Assembly: GCF_900129845.1 (NCBI RefSeq)
Contig: NZ_FQXB01000003.1
Coordinates: 1 to 64,000, forward strand
Reading direction: 5' to 3'
Length of the DNA: 64,000 nucleotides
Origin: Cognatiyoonia sediminum
Lineage (GTDB): Bacteria > Pseudomonadota > Alphaproteobacteria > Rhodobacterales > Rhodobacteraceae
The translations under genes were made by a program, and so were the position numbers. Shown here piece after piece: positions 7,632 to 15,907 of this stretch. Position 1 is the first letter of the stretch; every line of letters begins with the position of its first letter. The notes beneath the pieces are model-generated. The model had not been told where the DNA came from, made no database searches, and was given only the letters and a program-made list of their open reading frames with translations.

Positions 7632-8942
7632 ATGAAAAAGTTATTGATCGGCGCTATTGCCGGCTCAACGTTATTATCGCCAATCGCGGCAATGGCTCAA
7701 ACCGAAGTTCAATTTTGGCATGCCTTCACAGGTCGACTGGGTGAGCTTGTTGCGGCCCAAGTTGAAGAGTTCAACGCTAGCCAATCCGACTACGTCGTTG
7801 TCCAAAGTCATAAGGGCAACTACTCCGAAACACTGAACGCTGGGATCGCTGCGTTCCGCGCCCAAGAACAACCTCACATCCTGATGGTGTTCGAGGTCGG
7901 TACGGCCACAATGATGGCGGCCGAAGGTGCGGTTCGCCCAGTCTATGAAGTCATGGGCGAAAGTGGCGCAACCTTTGACCCGGATGCCTACATCGGTGCG
8001 GTTAAGGGCTATTACACATCCACAGATGGCGACATGCTATCGCTGCCCTTTAACTCATCCACACCTGTTCTTTGGGTGAACCGTAACGCGTTTGAAGCGG
8101 CTGGTGTCGATCCTGACATGGACCTGTCCACTTGGGAAAACGTGGGTGCTGCATTGGATGCATTGAAAGCAGGTGGCGAAGATTGCCCGCTTGTGACCGC
8201 ATGGCAAAGCTGGATCCATCTTGAAAACTTCTCAGCTTATCATGACGTGCCATTTGCAAGCAAAGACAACGGATTTTCTGGTCTGGATACTGAGTTGATG
8301 CTGAATGGCCCAGCTCAGATTGCTCACCTAACTGCGATGCAAGAATGGGCGCAGGACGGCAAGTTCATCTACACAGGTCGGCGAAACGAAGGTGGTGCAA
8401 ACTTCCGTGCAGGTGAGTGCGCTCTCTTTACCGAAAGCTCTGCCGGCTACGCAGGTATCAGTTCCGAAGCTGAATTCGACTTTGATGTGCGCCCGTTGCC
8501 GTACTGGAAGGCCGTTGCGGATGAGCCGCAAAATACGATTATCGGTGGCGCCTCTTTGTGGGTAATGGCAGGGCATGATGCCGAAGAATACAAGGGCGCA
8601 GGGGAATTCCTTTCCTTCTTGTCCTCTTCAGATGTTCAAGCATCTTGGCACCAGAACACTGGCTATCTGCCGATCACTGCAGAAGCAGGTGAAGCGACAA
8701 AGGCCGCAGGTTTCTATGAAGCCAACCCAGGCACAGACATCGCTGTTATGCAGATGACGGCGAATGAACCAACAGCAAACTCGAAAGGTTTGCGTCTTGG
8801 TTCATTTGACCAGATCCGCGGTATCATCGACGAAGAGCTTGAGGCCATCTGGTCTGGCGACAAGTCACCGCAAGAGGCGATGGACAGTGCGAAAGAGCGC
8901 GGCGATGCCCTACTACGCCGGTTCGAACAAGCCAACGGCTAA
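7632..8942 (+). CDS. ugpB: ABC transporter substrate-binding protein, glycerol-3-phosphate/sugar type
   Basis: This is a 436-residue periplasmic binding protein of the carbohydrate (CUT1) family. The start is the ATG at 7632 with GGGAGGAAA upstream; the frame reaches back to 7473 but that part is leader. It has a Sec signal peptide 'MKKLLIGAIAGSTLLSPIAAMAQ' and the mature start 'TEVQFWHAFTGRLGELV', typical of UgpB. The order binding protein, UgpA-, UgpE- and UgpC-like genes supports a role in uptake of sn-glycerol-3-phosphate or its diesters. A different sugar ligand cannot be excluded. Confidence 0.82.
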   Translation: MKKLLIGAIAGSTLLSPIAAMAQTEVQFWHAFTGRLGELVAAQVEEFNASQSDYVVVQSHKGNYSETLNAGIAAFRAQEQPHILMVFEVGTATMMAAEGAVRPVYEVMGESGATFDPDAYIGAVKGYYTSTDGDMLSLPFNSSTPVLWVNRNAFEAAGVDPDMDLSTWENVGAALDALKAGGEDCPLVTAWQSWIHLENFSAYHDVPFASKDNGFSGLDTELMLNGPAQIAHLTAMQEWAQDGKFIYTGRRNEGGANFRAGECALFTESSAGYAGISSEAEFDFDVRPLPYWKAVADEPQNTIIGGASLWVMAGHDAEEYKGAGEFLSFLSSSDVQASWHQNTGYLPITAEAGEATKAAGFYEANPGTDIAVMQMTANEPTANSKGLRLGSFDQIRGIIDEELEAIWSGDKSPQEAMDSAKERGDALLRRFEQANG

Positions 8943-8956
8943 TCAGCTAACACTGC

Positions 8957-8980
8957 GTGCGGGCCGAAATTGGCCCGCAC
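8957..8980 (+). other. Intercistronic stem-loop between ugpB and ugpA
   Basis: GTGCGGGCC-gaaatt-GGCCCGCAC is a perfect 9-bp stem with a 6-nt loop. It lies 14 bp after the ugpB stop and just before the ugpA ribosome site. There is no T-tract, so it is more likely a 3'-end stabiliser that keeps binding-protein mRNA abundant than a terminator. Confidence 0.6.
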
Positions 8981-9001
8981 CAAATTTACTGGGGACGAGC
9001 A

Positions 9002-9883
9002 TTGGAAAAACGGGTCACATTCCGTGGCTGGCTGCTGCCAATCCTGCTGATCGCACCACAAGTGATCATTTCTGCCGTCTTTTTCTTCTATCCGGCCGGT
9101 CAGGCGATTTGGCAGTCATTATTCATCCCCGATCCATTTGGCCTATCATCGCAATTTGTCGGCTTTGGTAATTTCGAATTCCTTCTAAGCGACAAATTCT
9201 ACCGCAAGTCATTTCTGACGACCGCAATTTTCTCAATCCTCGTAACGCTGTGTTCGATGATCCCAGCTTTGTTCTTGGCTGTGATTGCTGACCGGCTGAT
9301 AAAGGGCTCCGGCGTGTATCGCACGATGTTGATTTGGCCCTACGCCGTCGCGCCTGCCGTAGCCGGTGTTTTGTGGCTCTTCATGTTCAACACCCGCGTT
9401 GGCGTCGTGTCTTGGTATCTCGGGCAGCTCGGTTATGATTGGAACCACGTCCTGAACGGCGGAGAGGCAATGGGCCTTGTCGTGGTTGCGTCTGCTTGGG
9501 GCCGCATCAGTTATAACTTTCTCTTCTTCTTCGCCGCCCTGCAATCTGTTCCACGATCGGTGATCGAGGCGGCGGCGATCGACGGCGCCCACTTCTGGAG
9601 GCGCTTTTTTGGCATTGTGCTTCCACTCATCACCCCTACGGCATTCTTCCTGCTTGTCGTGAATGTGGTCTACGCATTCTTCGAGACTTTCGGCGTTATC
9701 CACACGATCACAGCGGGCGGACCGCAGCAATCCACCACCATCCTGGTCTACAAAGTGTTTTCGGATGGCTTTGTCGGCCAAGACTTGGGGTCGTCCTCAG
9801 CACAATCCGTCATCTTGTTGGTCGTCGTTGGGCTGCTGACTGTGATTCAATTCAAGTATGTTGAAAAAAGGGTGCACTACTGA
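9002..9883 (+). CDS. ugpA: ABC transporter permease (UgpA-like), TTG start
   Basis: This is a 293-residue permease with about six membrane segments. The EAA loop is seen in '[27 protein letters not shown]'. The frame is open from 8957, but a GTG start there lies inside a strong hairpin. I prefer the TTG at 9002 ([16 protein letters not shown]), preceded by GGGGACGAG. It is the first membrane subunit of the importer and ends on the start codon of ugpE (TGATG). Confidence 0.84.
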   Translation: MEKRVTFRGWLLPILLIAPQVIISAVFFFYPAGQAIWQSLFIPDPFGLSSQFVGFGNFEFLLSDKFYRKSFLTTAIFSILVTLCSMIPALFLAVIADRLIKGSGVYRTMLIWPYAVAPAVAGVLWLFMFNTRVGVVSWYLGQLGYDWNHVLNGGEAMGLVVVASAWGRISYNFLFFFAALQSVPRSVIEAAAIDGAHFWRRFFGIVLPLITPTAFFLLVVNVVYAFFETFGVIHTITAGGPQQSTTILVYKVFSDGFVGQDLGSSSAQSVILLVVVGLLTVIQFKYVEKRVHY

Positions 9884-10737
9884 TGGCCCAGCAACACGGA
9901 ATGGTGGAAAAACGAGGGCTTGGTATTTGGATGACCCATGCTTTCATGATCTTGGGCGTCTTGGTGATCTTTTTTCCAATTTGGTTGGCATTTGTGGCTT
10001 CAACTGTCACCCAACCTGAGATCGTAAAGCCGCCAATGCCACTTTGGCCGGGTGATCAGTTTTGGGAAAACTACAGTCGGGCGCTGTTCTCTGGCGTGAA
10101 TGTTCCCGTCGCGACAATGCTCTTCAACAGTCTCGTTATGGCCATTGGCATTGCTGTGGGAAAGATCATTATTTCGCTGCTGTCTGCTTTCGCGATCGTC
10201 TACTTCCGGTTTCCGGGCCGTCAAACTTTCTTCTGGATGATATTCATTACATTAATGCTGCCAGTCGAAGTGCGCATCGTTCCTACATTTGAAGTGGTTG
10301 CAGGTTTTGGAATGCTCAATAGCTATTATGGTCTGATCTTTCCCTTGATTGCCTCTGCCACTGCGACATTCCTGTTCCGACAGTTCTTTCTGACAATTCC
10401 AGATGAGCTTGCTGAAGCAGCACGTGTGGATGGCGCACGACCGATGAGGTTCTTTTGGGACATCGTTGTTCCAATGAGCAGGACGAACATTGCCGCCTTG
10501 TTTGTGATCCTCTTTATCTATGGCTGGAACCAGTACCTTTGGCCGCTGCTGATCACCACCGATCCAGAAATGAACACCATCGTGATGGGGATCAAACAAA
10601 TGTTCCCGTCAGGTGACGATGTCGCTGAATGGCCGGTGATCATGGCGACGTCGATCCTTGCGATGATCCCGCCAGTGATCGTTGTGGTTTCAATGCAAAA
10701 ACTCTTCGTCCGCGGCCTAGTTGATAGCGAGAAATAA
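9883..10737 (+). CDS. ugpE: ABC transporter permease (UgpE-like)
   Basis: This is a 284-residue second permease subunit of the CUT1 importer, with about six membrane segments. The EAA loop is '[29 protein letters not shown]'. The ATG at 9883 shares its A with the ugpA stop, so the two are translationally coupled. The ATPase gene begins 4 bp after its stop codon. The N-terminus '[29 protein letters not shown]' and the '[17 protein letters not shown]' segment are UgpE-like. Confidence 0.85.
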   Translation: MAQQHGMVEKRGLGIWMTHAFMILGVLVIFFPIWLAFVASTVTQPEIVKPPMPLWPGDQFWENYSRALFSGVNVPVATMLFNSLVMAIGIAVGKIIISLLSAFAIVYFRFPGRQTFFWMIFITLMLPVEVRIVPTFEVVAGFGMLNSYYGLIFPLIASATATFLFRQFFLTIPDELAEAARVDGARPMRFFWDIVVPMSRTNIAALFVILFIYGWNQYLWPLLITTDPEMNTIVMGIKQMFPSGDDVAEWPVIMATSILAMIPPVIVVVSMQKLFVRGLVDSEK

Positions 10738-10740
10738 CCA

Positions 10741-11808
10741 ATGGCAACTGTCTCCCTCAAGGATATCAAAAAGAGCTTCGGCTCCACCGACGTGATCCAC
10801 GGGATCGATATGGATATCGAAGACGGTGAGTTCATTGTCATCGTCGGCCCATCGGGCTGTGGCAAATCAACATTGCTGCGGATGGTTGCTGGGCTCGAAA
10901 CTGTCACGTCTGGCGACGTGATGATCGGTGGGGAACGCGCCAATGACAAGGAACCGATGGATCGTGATATCGCGATGGTCTTCCAAAATTACGCGCTCTA
11001 TCCGCATATGTCCGTGCGTCAGAACATGGGGTACGGGCTCAAAATCGCGGGACTTCCGAAGGATCAAATAGAAGCCAAAGTTCAAGAAGCGGCAAAGCTG
11101 CTGCAGTTGGAGCCACTGCTTGACCGCAAACCCCGCCAATTATCGGGCGGGCAAAGACAAAGGGTCGCGATGGGGCGTGCAATCGTTCGCGAGCCGGCCG
11201 TGTTCCTTTTCGATGAACCGCTTTCAAATTTGGATGCAAAGTTGCGCGTCCAGATGCGATTAGAAATCCGAGAGCTGCAAGCAAATCTTGGCATTACGTC
11301 ACTATACGTGACACATGATCAGGTGGAGGCAATGACAATGGCCGATCGCATGATCGTCATGAACGGCGGTGTCGCTGAACAAATTGGGTCTCCTCTTGAG
11401 GTGTATGAAAAGCCGAGAACTTTGTTCGCAGCTCAGTTCATTGGAAGCCCGGCCATGAACATTTTTGATGCGAATATATCGGACGGGAAGGTCAAAATTG
11501 CTGATCAAGTGATTGCGCGAACCGACGGCCCTGACGGCGCCGTCAAAGTGGGCATCCGCCCTGAACATTTGGAACAGGATGCCGGAGGACCGATTAGGAC
11601 CTTTATTCAAATGTCTGAGCCCCTGGGGGCCAACACTTTGCTCCATGGTAAATTGGCAAGCGAAGCTTCGGCGATAACTGTCAGCCTTTCTGGGGTGCAT
11701 ACCATTGACCCAAGCGGAAAAGAGATGGCCTTTAAGGTCACGCCGGAAAATCTCCATTTGTTCGACATCCAGTCAGGGCGACGGCTCGCGAGGTCAACAG
11801 GTTCCTAA
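10741..11808 (+). CDS. ugpC: ABC transporter ATP-binding protein (UgpC/MalK-like)
   Basis: This 355-residue ATPase shows Walker A 'GPSGCGKSTLL' (about residues 38-48), Q-loop 'FQNYALYPHMS', signature 'LSGGQRQRVAMGRAIV', Walker B 'VFLFDEPLSNLDAKLR' and the switch His in 'VTHDQVEAMTMAD'. A MalK-type regulatory TOBE domain follows from about residue 240 ('GIRPEHLEQ'). It closes the ugpBAEC-like operon. I see no clear terminator after the stop. Confidence 0.87.
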   Translation: MATVSLKDIKKSFGSTDVIHGIDMDIEDGEFIVIVGPSGCGKSTLLRMVAGLETVTSGDVMIGGERANDKEPMDRDIAMVFQNYALYPHMSVRQNMGYGLKIAGLPKDQIEAKVQEAAKLLQLEPLLDRKPRQLSGGQRQRVAMGRAIVREPAVFLFDEPLSNLDAKLRVQMRLEIRELQANLGITSLYVTHDQVEAMTMADRMIVMNGGVAEQIGSPLEVYEKPRTLFAAQFIGSPAMNIFDANISDGKVKIADQVIARTDGPDGAVKVGIRPEHLEQDAGGPIRTFIQMSEPLGANTLLHGKLASEASAITVSLSGVHTIDPSGKEMAFKVTPENLHLFDIQSGRRLARSTGS

Positions 11809-12180
11809 ATTCTGCTTCACTAAGCATCGCTCAATACATCCGTTCGCGTTCACATGACTTTGGCTGCGCGAGATTTGATCCATTGTGCAAGTCGATTGGC
11901 GCGAAAGATCAAGGCTGCAAATCACTGCAGCGGATGGTCCATTCGACGTCTATCTTCTTTTCAAAAAATGATCCTAGTCCTGCTTGAGACATGATCTGAA
12001 TGTCCGGTTCGACGGGCTGCGCTGCAGCATCGCGGGCATCCGGTGAACGTCGGCTTGGGGCGAGGCCAGACCATCCTAAAACAACGAGAAAGGATCAAAC
12101 GAAAGACCATCGAAACGCGACGCTTGCTTCACAGCAAATCCGCCGCATAATTAAACCAACGAGATGAGCCTGACCCTCTC
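11809..12180. other. 372-bp gap without a gene
   Basis: I find no open frame with a ribosome site or a recognisable product, no tRNA, and no strong terminator hairpin. It separates the ugp-like operon from the tRNA-Arg insertion site. The original chromosomal sequence flanking the mobilizable element probably begins here. Confidence 0.5.
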
Positions 12181-12291
12181 TTAGCTCAAGCGCCCATCTG
12201 TTCCAAAATCCCTGACGACGGACAAAAGCTGGCGGGACTTTTTGCAAGCTTCCGCACAACGTAACGTAAATAAGCCATATTTTTCAGGTGG

Positions 12292-12341
12292 TTTTGGCGA
12301 CCCCGGCAGGATTCGAACCTGCAACCTGCCCCTTAGGAGGG
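12292..12341. repeat. attL: 50-bp copy of the tRNA-Arg(CCT) 3' part
   Basis: This stretch is identical to 23842-23891, which is the 3' half and CCA end of the tRNA-Arg gene. Similarity continues outwards to about 12241 (23791) with six mismatches in 51 bp. It marks the left end of the integrated element, with the integrase gene ending only 15 bp away. The tRNA fragment here lacks the 5' half and is not a working gene. Confidence 0.92.
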
Positions 12342-12355
12342 ATGCGTTCATAGCG

Positions 12356-13450
12356 CTATTCCTTATGTGATTTCTGCTGCTTGGGTGATTGTACAGGGTC
12401 ATCCTGTACGTGATTTGTACGAAAACGAGCCCTGATGTCGGCCTCATCGGTCTCTGCGTGGGCATAGATTCGCATGGGCAAATTGGGGTCTGACCAGCGT
12501 CCAGCCTTGGCCGCCGTGACGGGATCGACGCCCTGACGGACAACAAGCTCCGTGAAGAAGCCGTGCCGTCCAGCTGGATGCGCTGATAGGTACGGAATGC
12601 CCGCCCGCCTGCAAATTGTCTTCCAGCGCGTGTTGTATCCGGTTGAGCTGCCATAGCCAAAAACACGCGCCTTCATCAGTTTACCGGTCTTCCGGTTCTT
12701 CGGGCGCTTCGGTGGCAGTGCGAGAAGTTCGTCCATCATCTGAGGCGAAACAGTGATCCAACTTTCCGGATGCCCCTTCTGCGCCTTCACGCGAACTTTG
12801 TTTTCGTGCGGTCGAAGGTCATCAGGCTCCAACGATACGGCCTGATCAATACGCGCGGCCGTCTCGAACATGAAACGGACCAGTGCAGCATTGTACGGAT
12901 CAGCGGCACGGCAAAATGCCTCGATCCATTCCTTATCAGCTGGCGTGCGCTCGACGCGGCTAAGCTTCCCCCGTCGCTTGTCCTGCGCGATCCGCTCGAA
13001 CTTGTCGTACGGCTTCACGCGGATCAGCGGCGTCCCCTCCAGTTCGTGCGAATTGTTGATGACAGCACTCGCGGGCGTCACAATTTCACGCCACCAGGTA
13101 TCGGTCGACGCCTTGGGTTTCAGCTTTGGTCCAAGGCTCTTCAATAGCGCGCCAGAAATCGCGCCTAACGACAGGTCGCCGATTGCTTCGACAATCGGGA
13201 TCAACTGCTTCGCTGCCTTAGGCGATGCGTTGTAGAGCATAATAGCATCGGAGAACGTCTTGCTCGGTTCGTCGCCCACGACATAGCGACGGATCTGACG
13301 TTCGGTCTCATGGTTTATCCAGTCCCGTGCGCCCTCTTCTGTAGATGCCTTAGTGCTTCGCCGGTATGGGCCGGCGATTGGCCTGCCGTTGTATTCAATC
13401 CACCCCTTGGCCCAGTAGACACGGCCCCTCTTGTAAATTTGGAGCGGCAT
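12356..13450 (-). CDS. int: Tyrosine integrase of the mobilizable element
   Basis: This is a 364-residue phage-type integrase. The catalytic set is visible: Arg in 'FETAARIDQAVSL', H-x-x-R in 'HPAGRHGFF', Trp at the second His position in 'AGRWSDPN', and Tyr in 'MRIYAHAE' near the C-terminus. The N-terminal part (residues 1-60) looks like an arm-binding domain. It ends 15 bp from the attL core, the usual position for an integrase that targets a tRNA 3' end. Its 5' end overlaps the excisionase-like frame by 136 bp, a common int/xis arrangement. Confidence 0.92.
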   Translation of the reverse strand: MPLQIYKRGRVYWAKGWIEYNGRPIAGPYRRSTKASTEEGARDWINHETERQIRRYVVGDEPSKTFSDAIMLYNASPKAAKQLIPIVEAIGDLSLGAISGALLKSLGPKLKPKASTDTWWREIVTPASAVINNSHELEGTPLIRVKPYDKFERIAQDKRRGKLSRVERTPADKEWIEAFCRAADPYNAALVRFMFETAARIDQAVSLEPDDLRPHENKVRVKAQKGHPESWITVSPQMMDELLALPPKRPKNRKTGKLMKARVFGYGSSTGYNTRWKTICRRAGIPYLSAHPAGRHGFFTELVVRQGVDPVTAAKAGRWSDPNLPMRIYAHAETDEADIRARFRTNHVQDDPVQSPKQQKSHKE

Positions 13451-13662
13451 GACTGGCCTCCTTCAAAAATCGTATCAATCTGCGCGGGCGTGATGAGCAT
13501 GGTCCGCCCAAGGCGATAGAATGCGCCCGTCTCATTTGCTCGCTCGCGCAAAGTCCGCTCTGAAATATCGATCCCCATCCCGGCCATGACTTCGACCCAC
13601 TGGGCGGGCGTTTTCCCAAGCCCCAGGATCTGAGAGCTGTCTGAATAGTTGGTCTCTGCCAT
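13315..13662 (-). CDS. Excisionase-like small DNA-binding protein
   Basis: This 115-residue protein contains a winged-helix pattern at residues about 15-70 ('TPAQWVEVMAGMGIDISERTLRERANETGAFYRLGRTMLITPAQIDTIFEGG') like MerR-superfamily excisionases. Such proteins bend att DNA and drive excision with Int. The C-terminal 45 residues overlap the integrase start in another frame and look low in structure. It is divergent from the XRE regulator across a 153-bp promoter region. Confidence 0.7.
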   Translation of the reverse strand: MAETNYSDSSQILGLGKTPAQWVEVMAGMGIDISERTLRERANETGAFYRLGRTMLITPAQIDTIFEGGQSCRSKFTRGAVSTGPRGGLNTTAGQSPAHTGEALRHLQKRAHGTG

Positions 13663-13815
13663 TTCAGTCGTCCTTGTCCGCTAAAGTTGAATCAGCGACA
13701 CGCATGGAATCGCTTGTTCTGCACCTTCTGACGTGGTCAGATGGGATTAACTGGAATTTTATGTCATTTTGTGCAGTTTCGCGCAATTTGACAGTCACGT
13801 CAATGGGAACCTTGC

Positions 13816-14238
13816 ATGGCGCGGGATTTGAAGGCTGTCTTCTCGGCAATGGGTGCGCGACTTGCGATCGCGCGCAACGAAGTCGGCTTGACGCAAACCG
13901 CCATGGCGGACGCGATCGGCGTCTCACACCGCGCCTATCACAGCTACGAAAAAGGCCAGCGCGGCCTTCCTGTTGAGGCCTTGGTAGCGATTTCCGACAA
14001 GTTCGACGTGGACGCAGCATGGATCCTTTTGGGCACAAAATCTGTTAGGGCCGCGCATGACTTCGAAGCGCTAAAGAGGATCGAGATTTCGCTCGATCAA
14101 CACCTCAGTGAGGAAAACATCAAAATTAAGAGCGAGAAGCGCGGAGCAATCGTAGCTCGCTGGTATCAGTCACACGTCGAAGGACGTGAAGTCAGTGACG
14201 ACGATGTGCACACGTGGATTGAACTCGTCAGGGAGTAA
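13816..14238 (+). CDS. XRE-family transcriptional regulator
   Basis: This 140-residue regulator has a helix-turn-helix in residues about 10-65 ('LAIARNEVGLTQTAMADAIGVSHRAYHSYEKGQRGLPVEALVAIS'). The C-terminal half is helical and unassigned. It stands divergent to xis/int and directly before a small membrane-protein gene, so it could control either the element's excision module or the downstream methyltransferase operon, as a C-protein would. The sequence does not decide between these. Confidence 0.85.
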   Translation: MARDLKAVFSAMGARLAIARNEVGLTQTAMADAIGVSHRAYHSYEKGQRGLPVEALVAISDKFDVDAAWILLGTKSVRAAHDFEALKRIEISLDQHLSEENIKIKSEKRGAIVARWYQSHVEGREVSDDDVHTWIELVRE

Positions 14239-14241
14239 AAA

Positions 14242-14538
14242 ATGAGACACCTGCAGCCAACTAGCCCAAAACTACGCCGTGCAATGATTGAACGTGCAAC
14301 ACGGCGAGCCATCGAACCTCTCAATATCCTAAACGATCTCGCCGTTGTTACGTTTATCGTTTCTGCAACAGGTTTCGTGCGATTTCAGTACTTTGACCCT
14401 CTGGATGGATTTACCTTACTTAGTGCCGCTCAGCTTATCATCACGACCATCGCTATGGCGTTTGTGCCATTTTTTTTCGGAGCCATACTCACCCTTGAGC
14501 TCGCCCGGCGTCGCTTGGAAGCTATGACCGAATGTTAG
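14242..14538 (+). CDS. Small membrane protein of unknown function, two membrane segments
   Basis: I do not recognise this 98-residue protein. The N-terminus is basic (residues 1-25). It is followed by two probable membrane segments, around 32-52 ('DLAVVTFIVSATGFVRF') and 62-88 ('AQLIITTIAMAFVPFFFGAILTL'), and a short charged tail. It starts 4 bp after the XRE gene, so the two are co-transcribed. It might be an accessory or effector of the cargo cluster, but nothing in the sequence shows that. Confidence 0.65.
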   Translation: MRHLQPTSPKLRRAMIERATRRAIEPLNILNDLAVVTFIVSATGFVRFQYFDPLDGFTLLSAAQLIITTIAMAFVPFFFGAILTLELARRRLEAMTEC

Positions 14539-14680
14539 GTGAGCTGTGCCAATGTTCTTTACAGATCAATTAACTCGACATGATCCACGCTCTAACAACA
14601 ATACAATCAGAAAAAACAAAGTACCTGGCGCGCGTACAGTTTCTAACCTATAACAGCCTCATATCAATTGGACTAAACGA

Positions 14681-15907
14681 ATGCGTTTCATCGATCTCTT
14701 TGCTGGCTGCGGCGGCCTATCACTGGGCTTATCCCTTTCCGGGTGGAAGGGCGTCTTCGCCATCGAGAAAAATGAAGACGCATTCAAGACACTCATCCAC
14801 AACTTTCAGAAGAAAAAGAGCATCAGTTTTTCTTGGCCAGAGTGGCTTCCTAAAGAGGCAATGAGTACGTCAGATCTGATTGACAGATACCGCATTGACC
14901 TAATCGGACTGCGCGGCACCATAGACATGATTTGCGGTGGCCCTCCGTGTCAGGGCTTTTCTTTTGCAGGTCGCAGGAAAGTTGATGATCCGCGCAATCA
15001 GCTTAAGAATGAATACTTAGAGATTGTCGATCTCGTTCGACCCAAATTTCTGATGTTCGAGAACGTAAAGGGTTTCACTGCGCGCTTTCAAAACTCATCG
15101 GCCCCAACGCATTCAGAGCAAGTCGAGAAGCAACTTCATGACTTTGATTGGGGGGGGTACAAGACCTTCTCCAAGGTCATAAACGCTTCAGTTTTTGGCG
15201 TCCCACAGCCTAGGCCTCGATTTATCCTCATCGCGGTTCGCGCTGACCTACTCCAAGAAGGAGCGACTGTTGATGATCCCTTCGAGGCCATCGAAAGCCA
15301 TGCAAGAGATTTCAGGGATAGGAAGAAACTCAACGGGCATGAGATAACCGTTAAGGAAGCTATTTCGGACCTAGAAGTGGCATTTTCCGGGACCATACCA
15401 AGCGTCGATACCAAAGGCTTTCAGCAAATCGTATACAACCGATCCAAAGGATCCACGTATCAAGCACTGATGAAGGCTGGGGTGAAGAAAGCGGCCTCAG
15501 TAAACAGCCTCCGTTTGGCAAAGCACCGACCTGAGACCATCCAAAGGTTTCAAGAAATTCTCGAAACTTGCCCGAAAGGCAAATCGTTGCCAAAAGCATT
15601 TCGTGAAAAGTACAACATTCGCAAACAGTGCTTTACCCCGCTGCACCCAGATGAACTGTCGAAAACAATTACAACGCTTCCGGACGACTTACTTCACTAT
15701 AGCGAACCCCGCATTCTTACTGTGCGTGAATGCGCTCGTCTGCAATCGTTCCCTGATTGGTTTGAATTTTTGGGTAAATACACAACGGGTGGCGCCAGAC
15801 GTAAACTAGAATGCCCTCGATATACTCAAGTTGGCAACGCGGTTCCCCCGCTCATGGCAGAAGCATTAGGCCATATAATTTTCGAAATGCATGAAAGCAT
15901 TGGCTAG
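14681..15907 (+). CDS. DNA (cytosine-5) methyltransferase
   Basis: This 408-residue m5C methyltransferase has the family motifs in order: I 'FIDLFAGCGGLSLGL' (SAM binding), IV 'GGPPCQGFSFAG' with catalytic Cys90, VI 'FENVKGF', VIII 'PQPRPRFILIAVR', and X 'QVGNAVPPLMAEALG'. The target-recognition region lies between about 230 and 340. No type II restriction gene is adjacent. Instead, the gene abuts the GHKL ATPase gene with no gap (stop at 15905-15907, next ATG at 15908), implying one operon. It probably modifies host DNA so that the downstream proteins can tell self from non-self; that last step is inference. Confidence 0.92.
   Translation: MRFIDLFAGCGGLSLGLSLSGWKGVFAIEKNEDAFKTLIHNFQKKKSISFSWPEWLPKEAMSTSDLIDRYRIDLIGLRGTIDMICGGPPCQGFSFAGRRKVDDPRNQLKNEYLEIVDLVRPKFLMFENVKGFTARFQNSSAPTHSEQVEKQLHDFDWGGYKTFSKVINASVFGVPQPRPRFILIAVRADLLQEGATVDDPFEAIESHARDFRDRKKLNGHEITVKEAISDLEVAFSGTIPSVDTKGFQQIVYNRSKGSTYQALMKAGVKKAASVNSLRLAKHRPETIQRFQEILETCPKGKSLPKAFREKYNIRKQCFTPLHPDELSKTITTLPDDLLHYSEPRILTVRECARLQSFPDWFEFLGKYTTGGARRKLECPRYTQVGNAVPPLMAEALGHIIFEMHESIG

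Noticed and set aside
12181-12666. 161-codon minus-strand frame across the attL tRNA fragment
   Set aside because: It contains the 'LQVRILPGSPK' string that arises from translating tRNA sequence, and it overlaps the integrase C-terminus.
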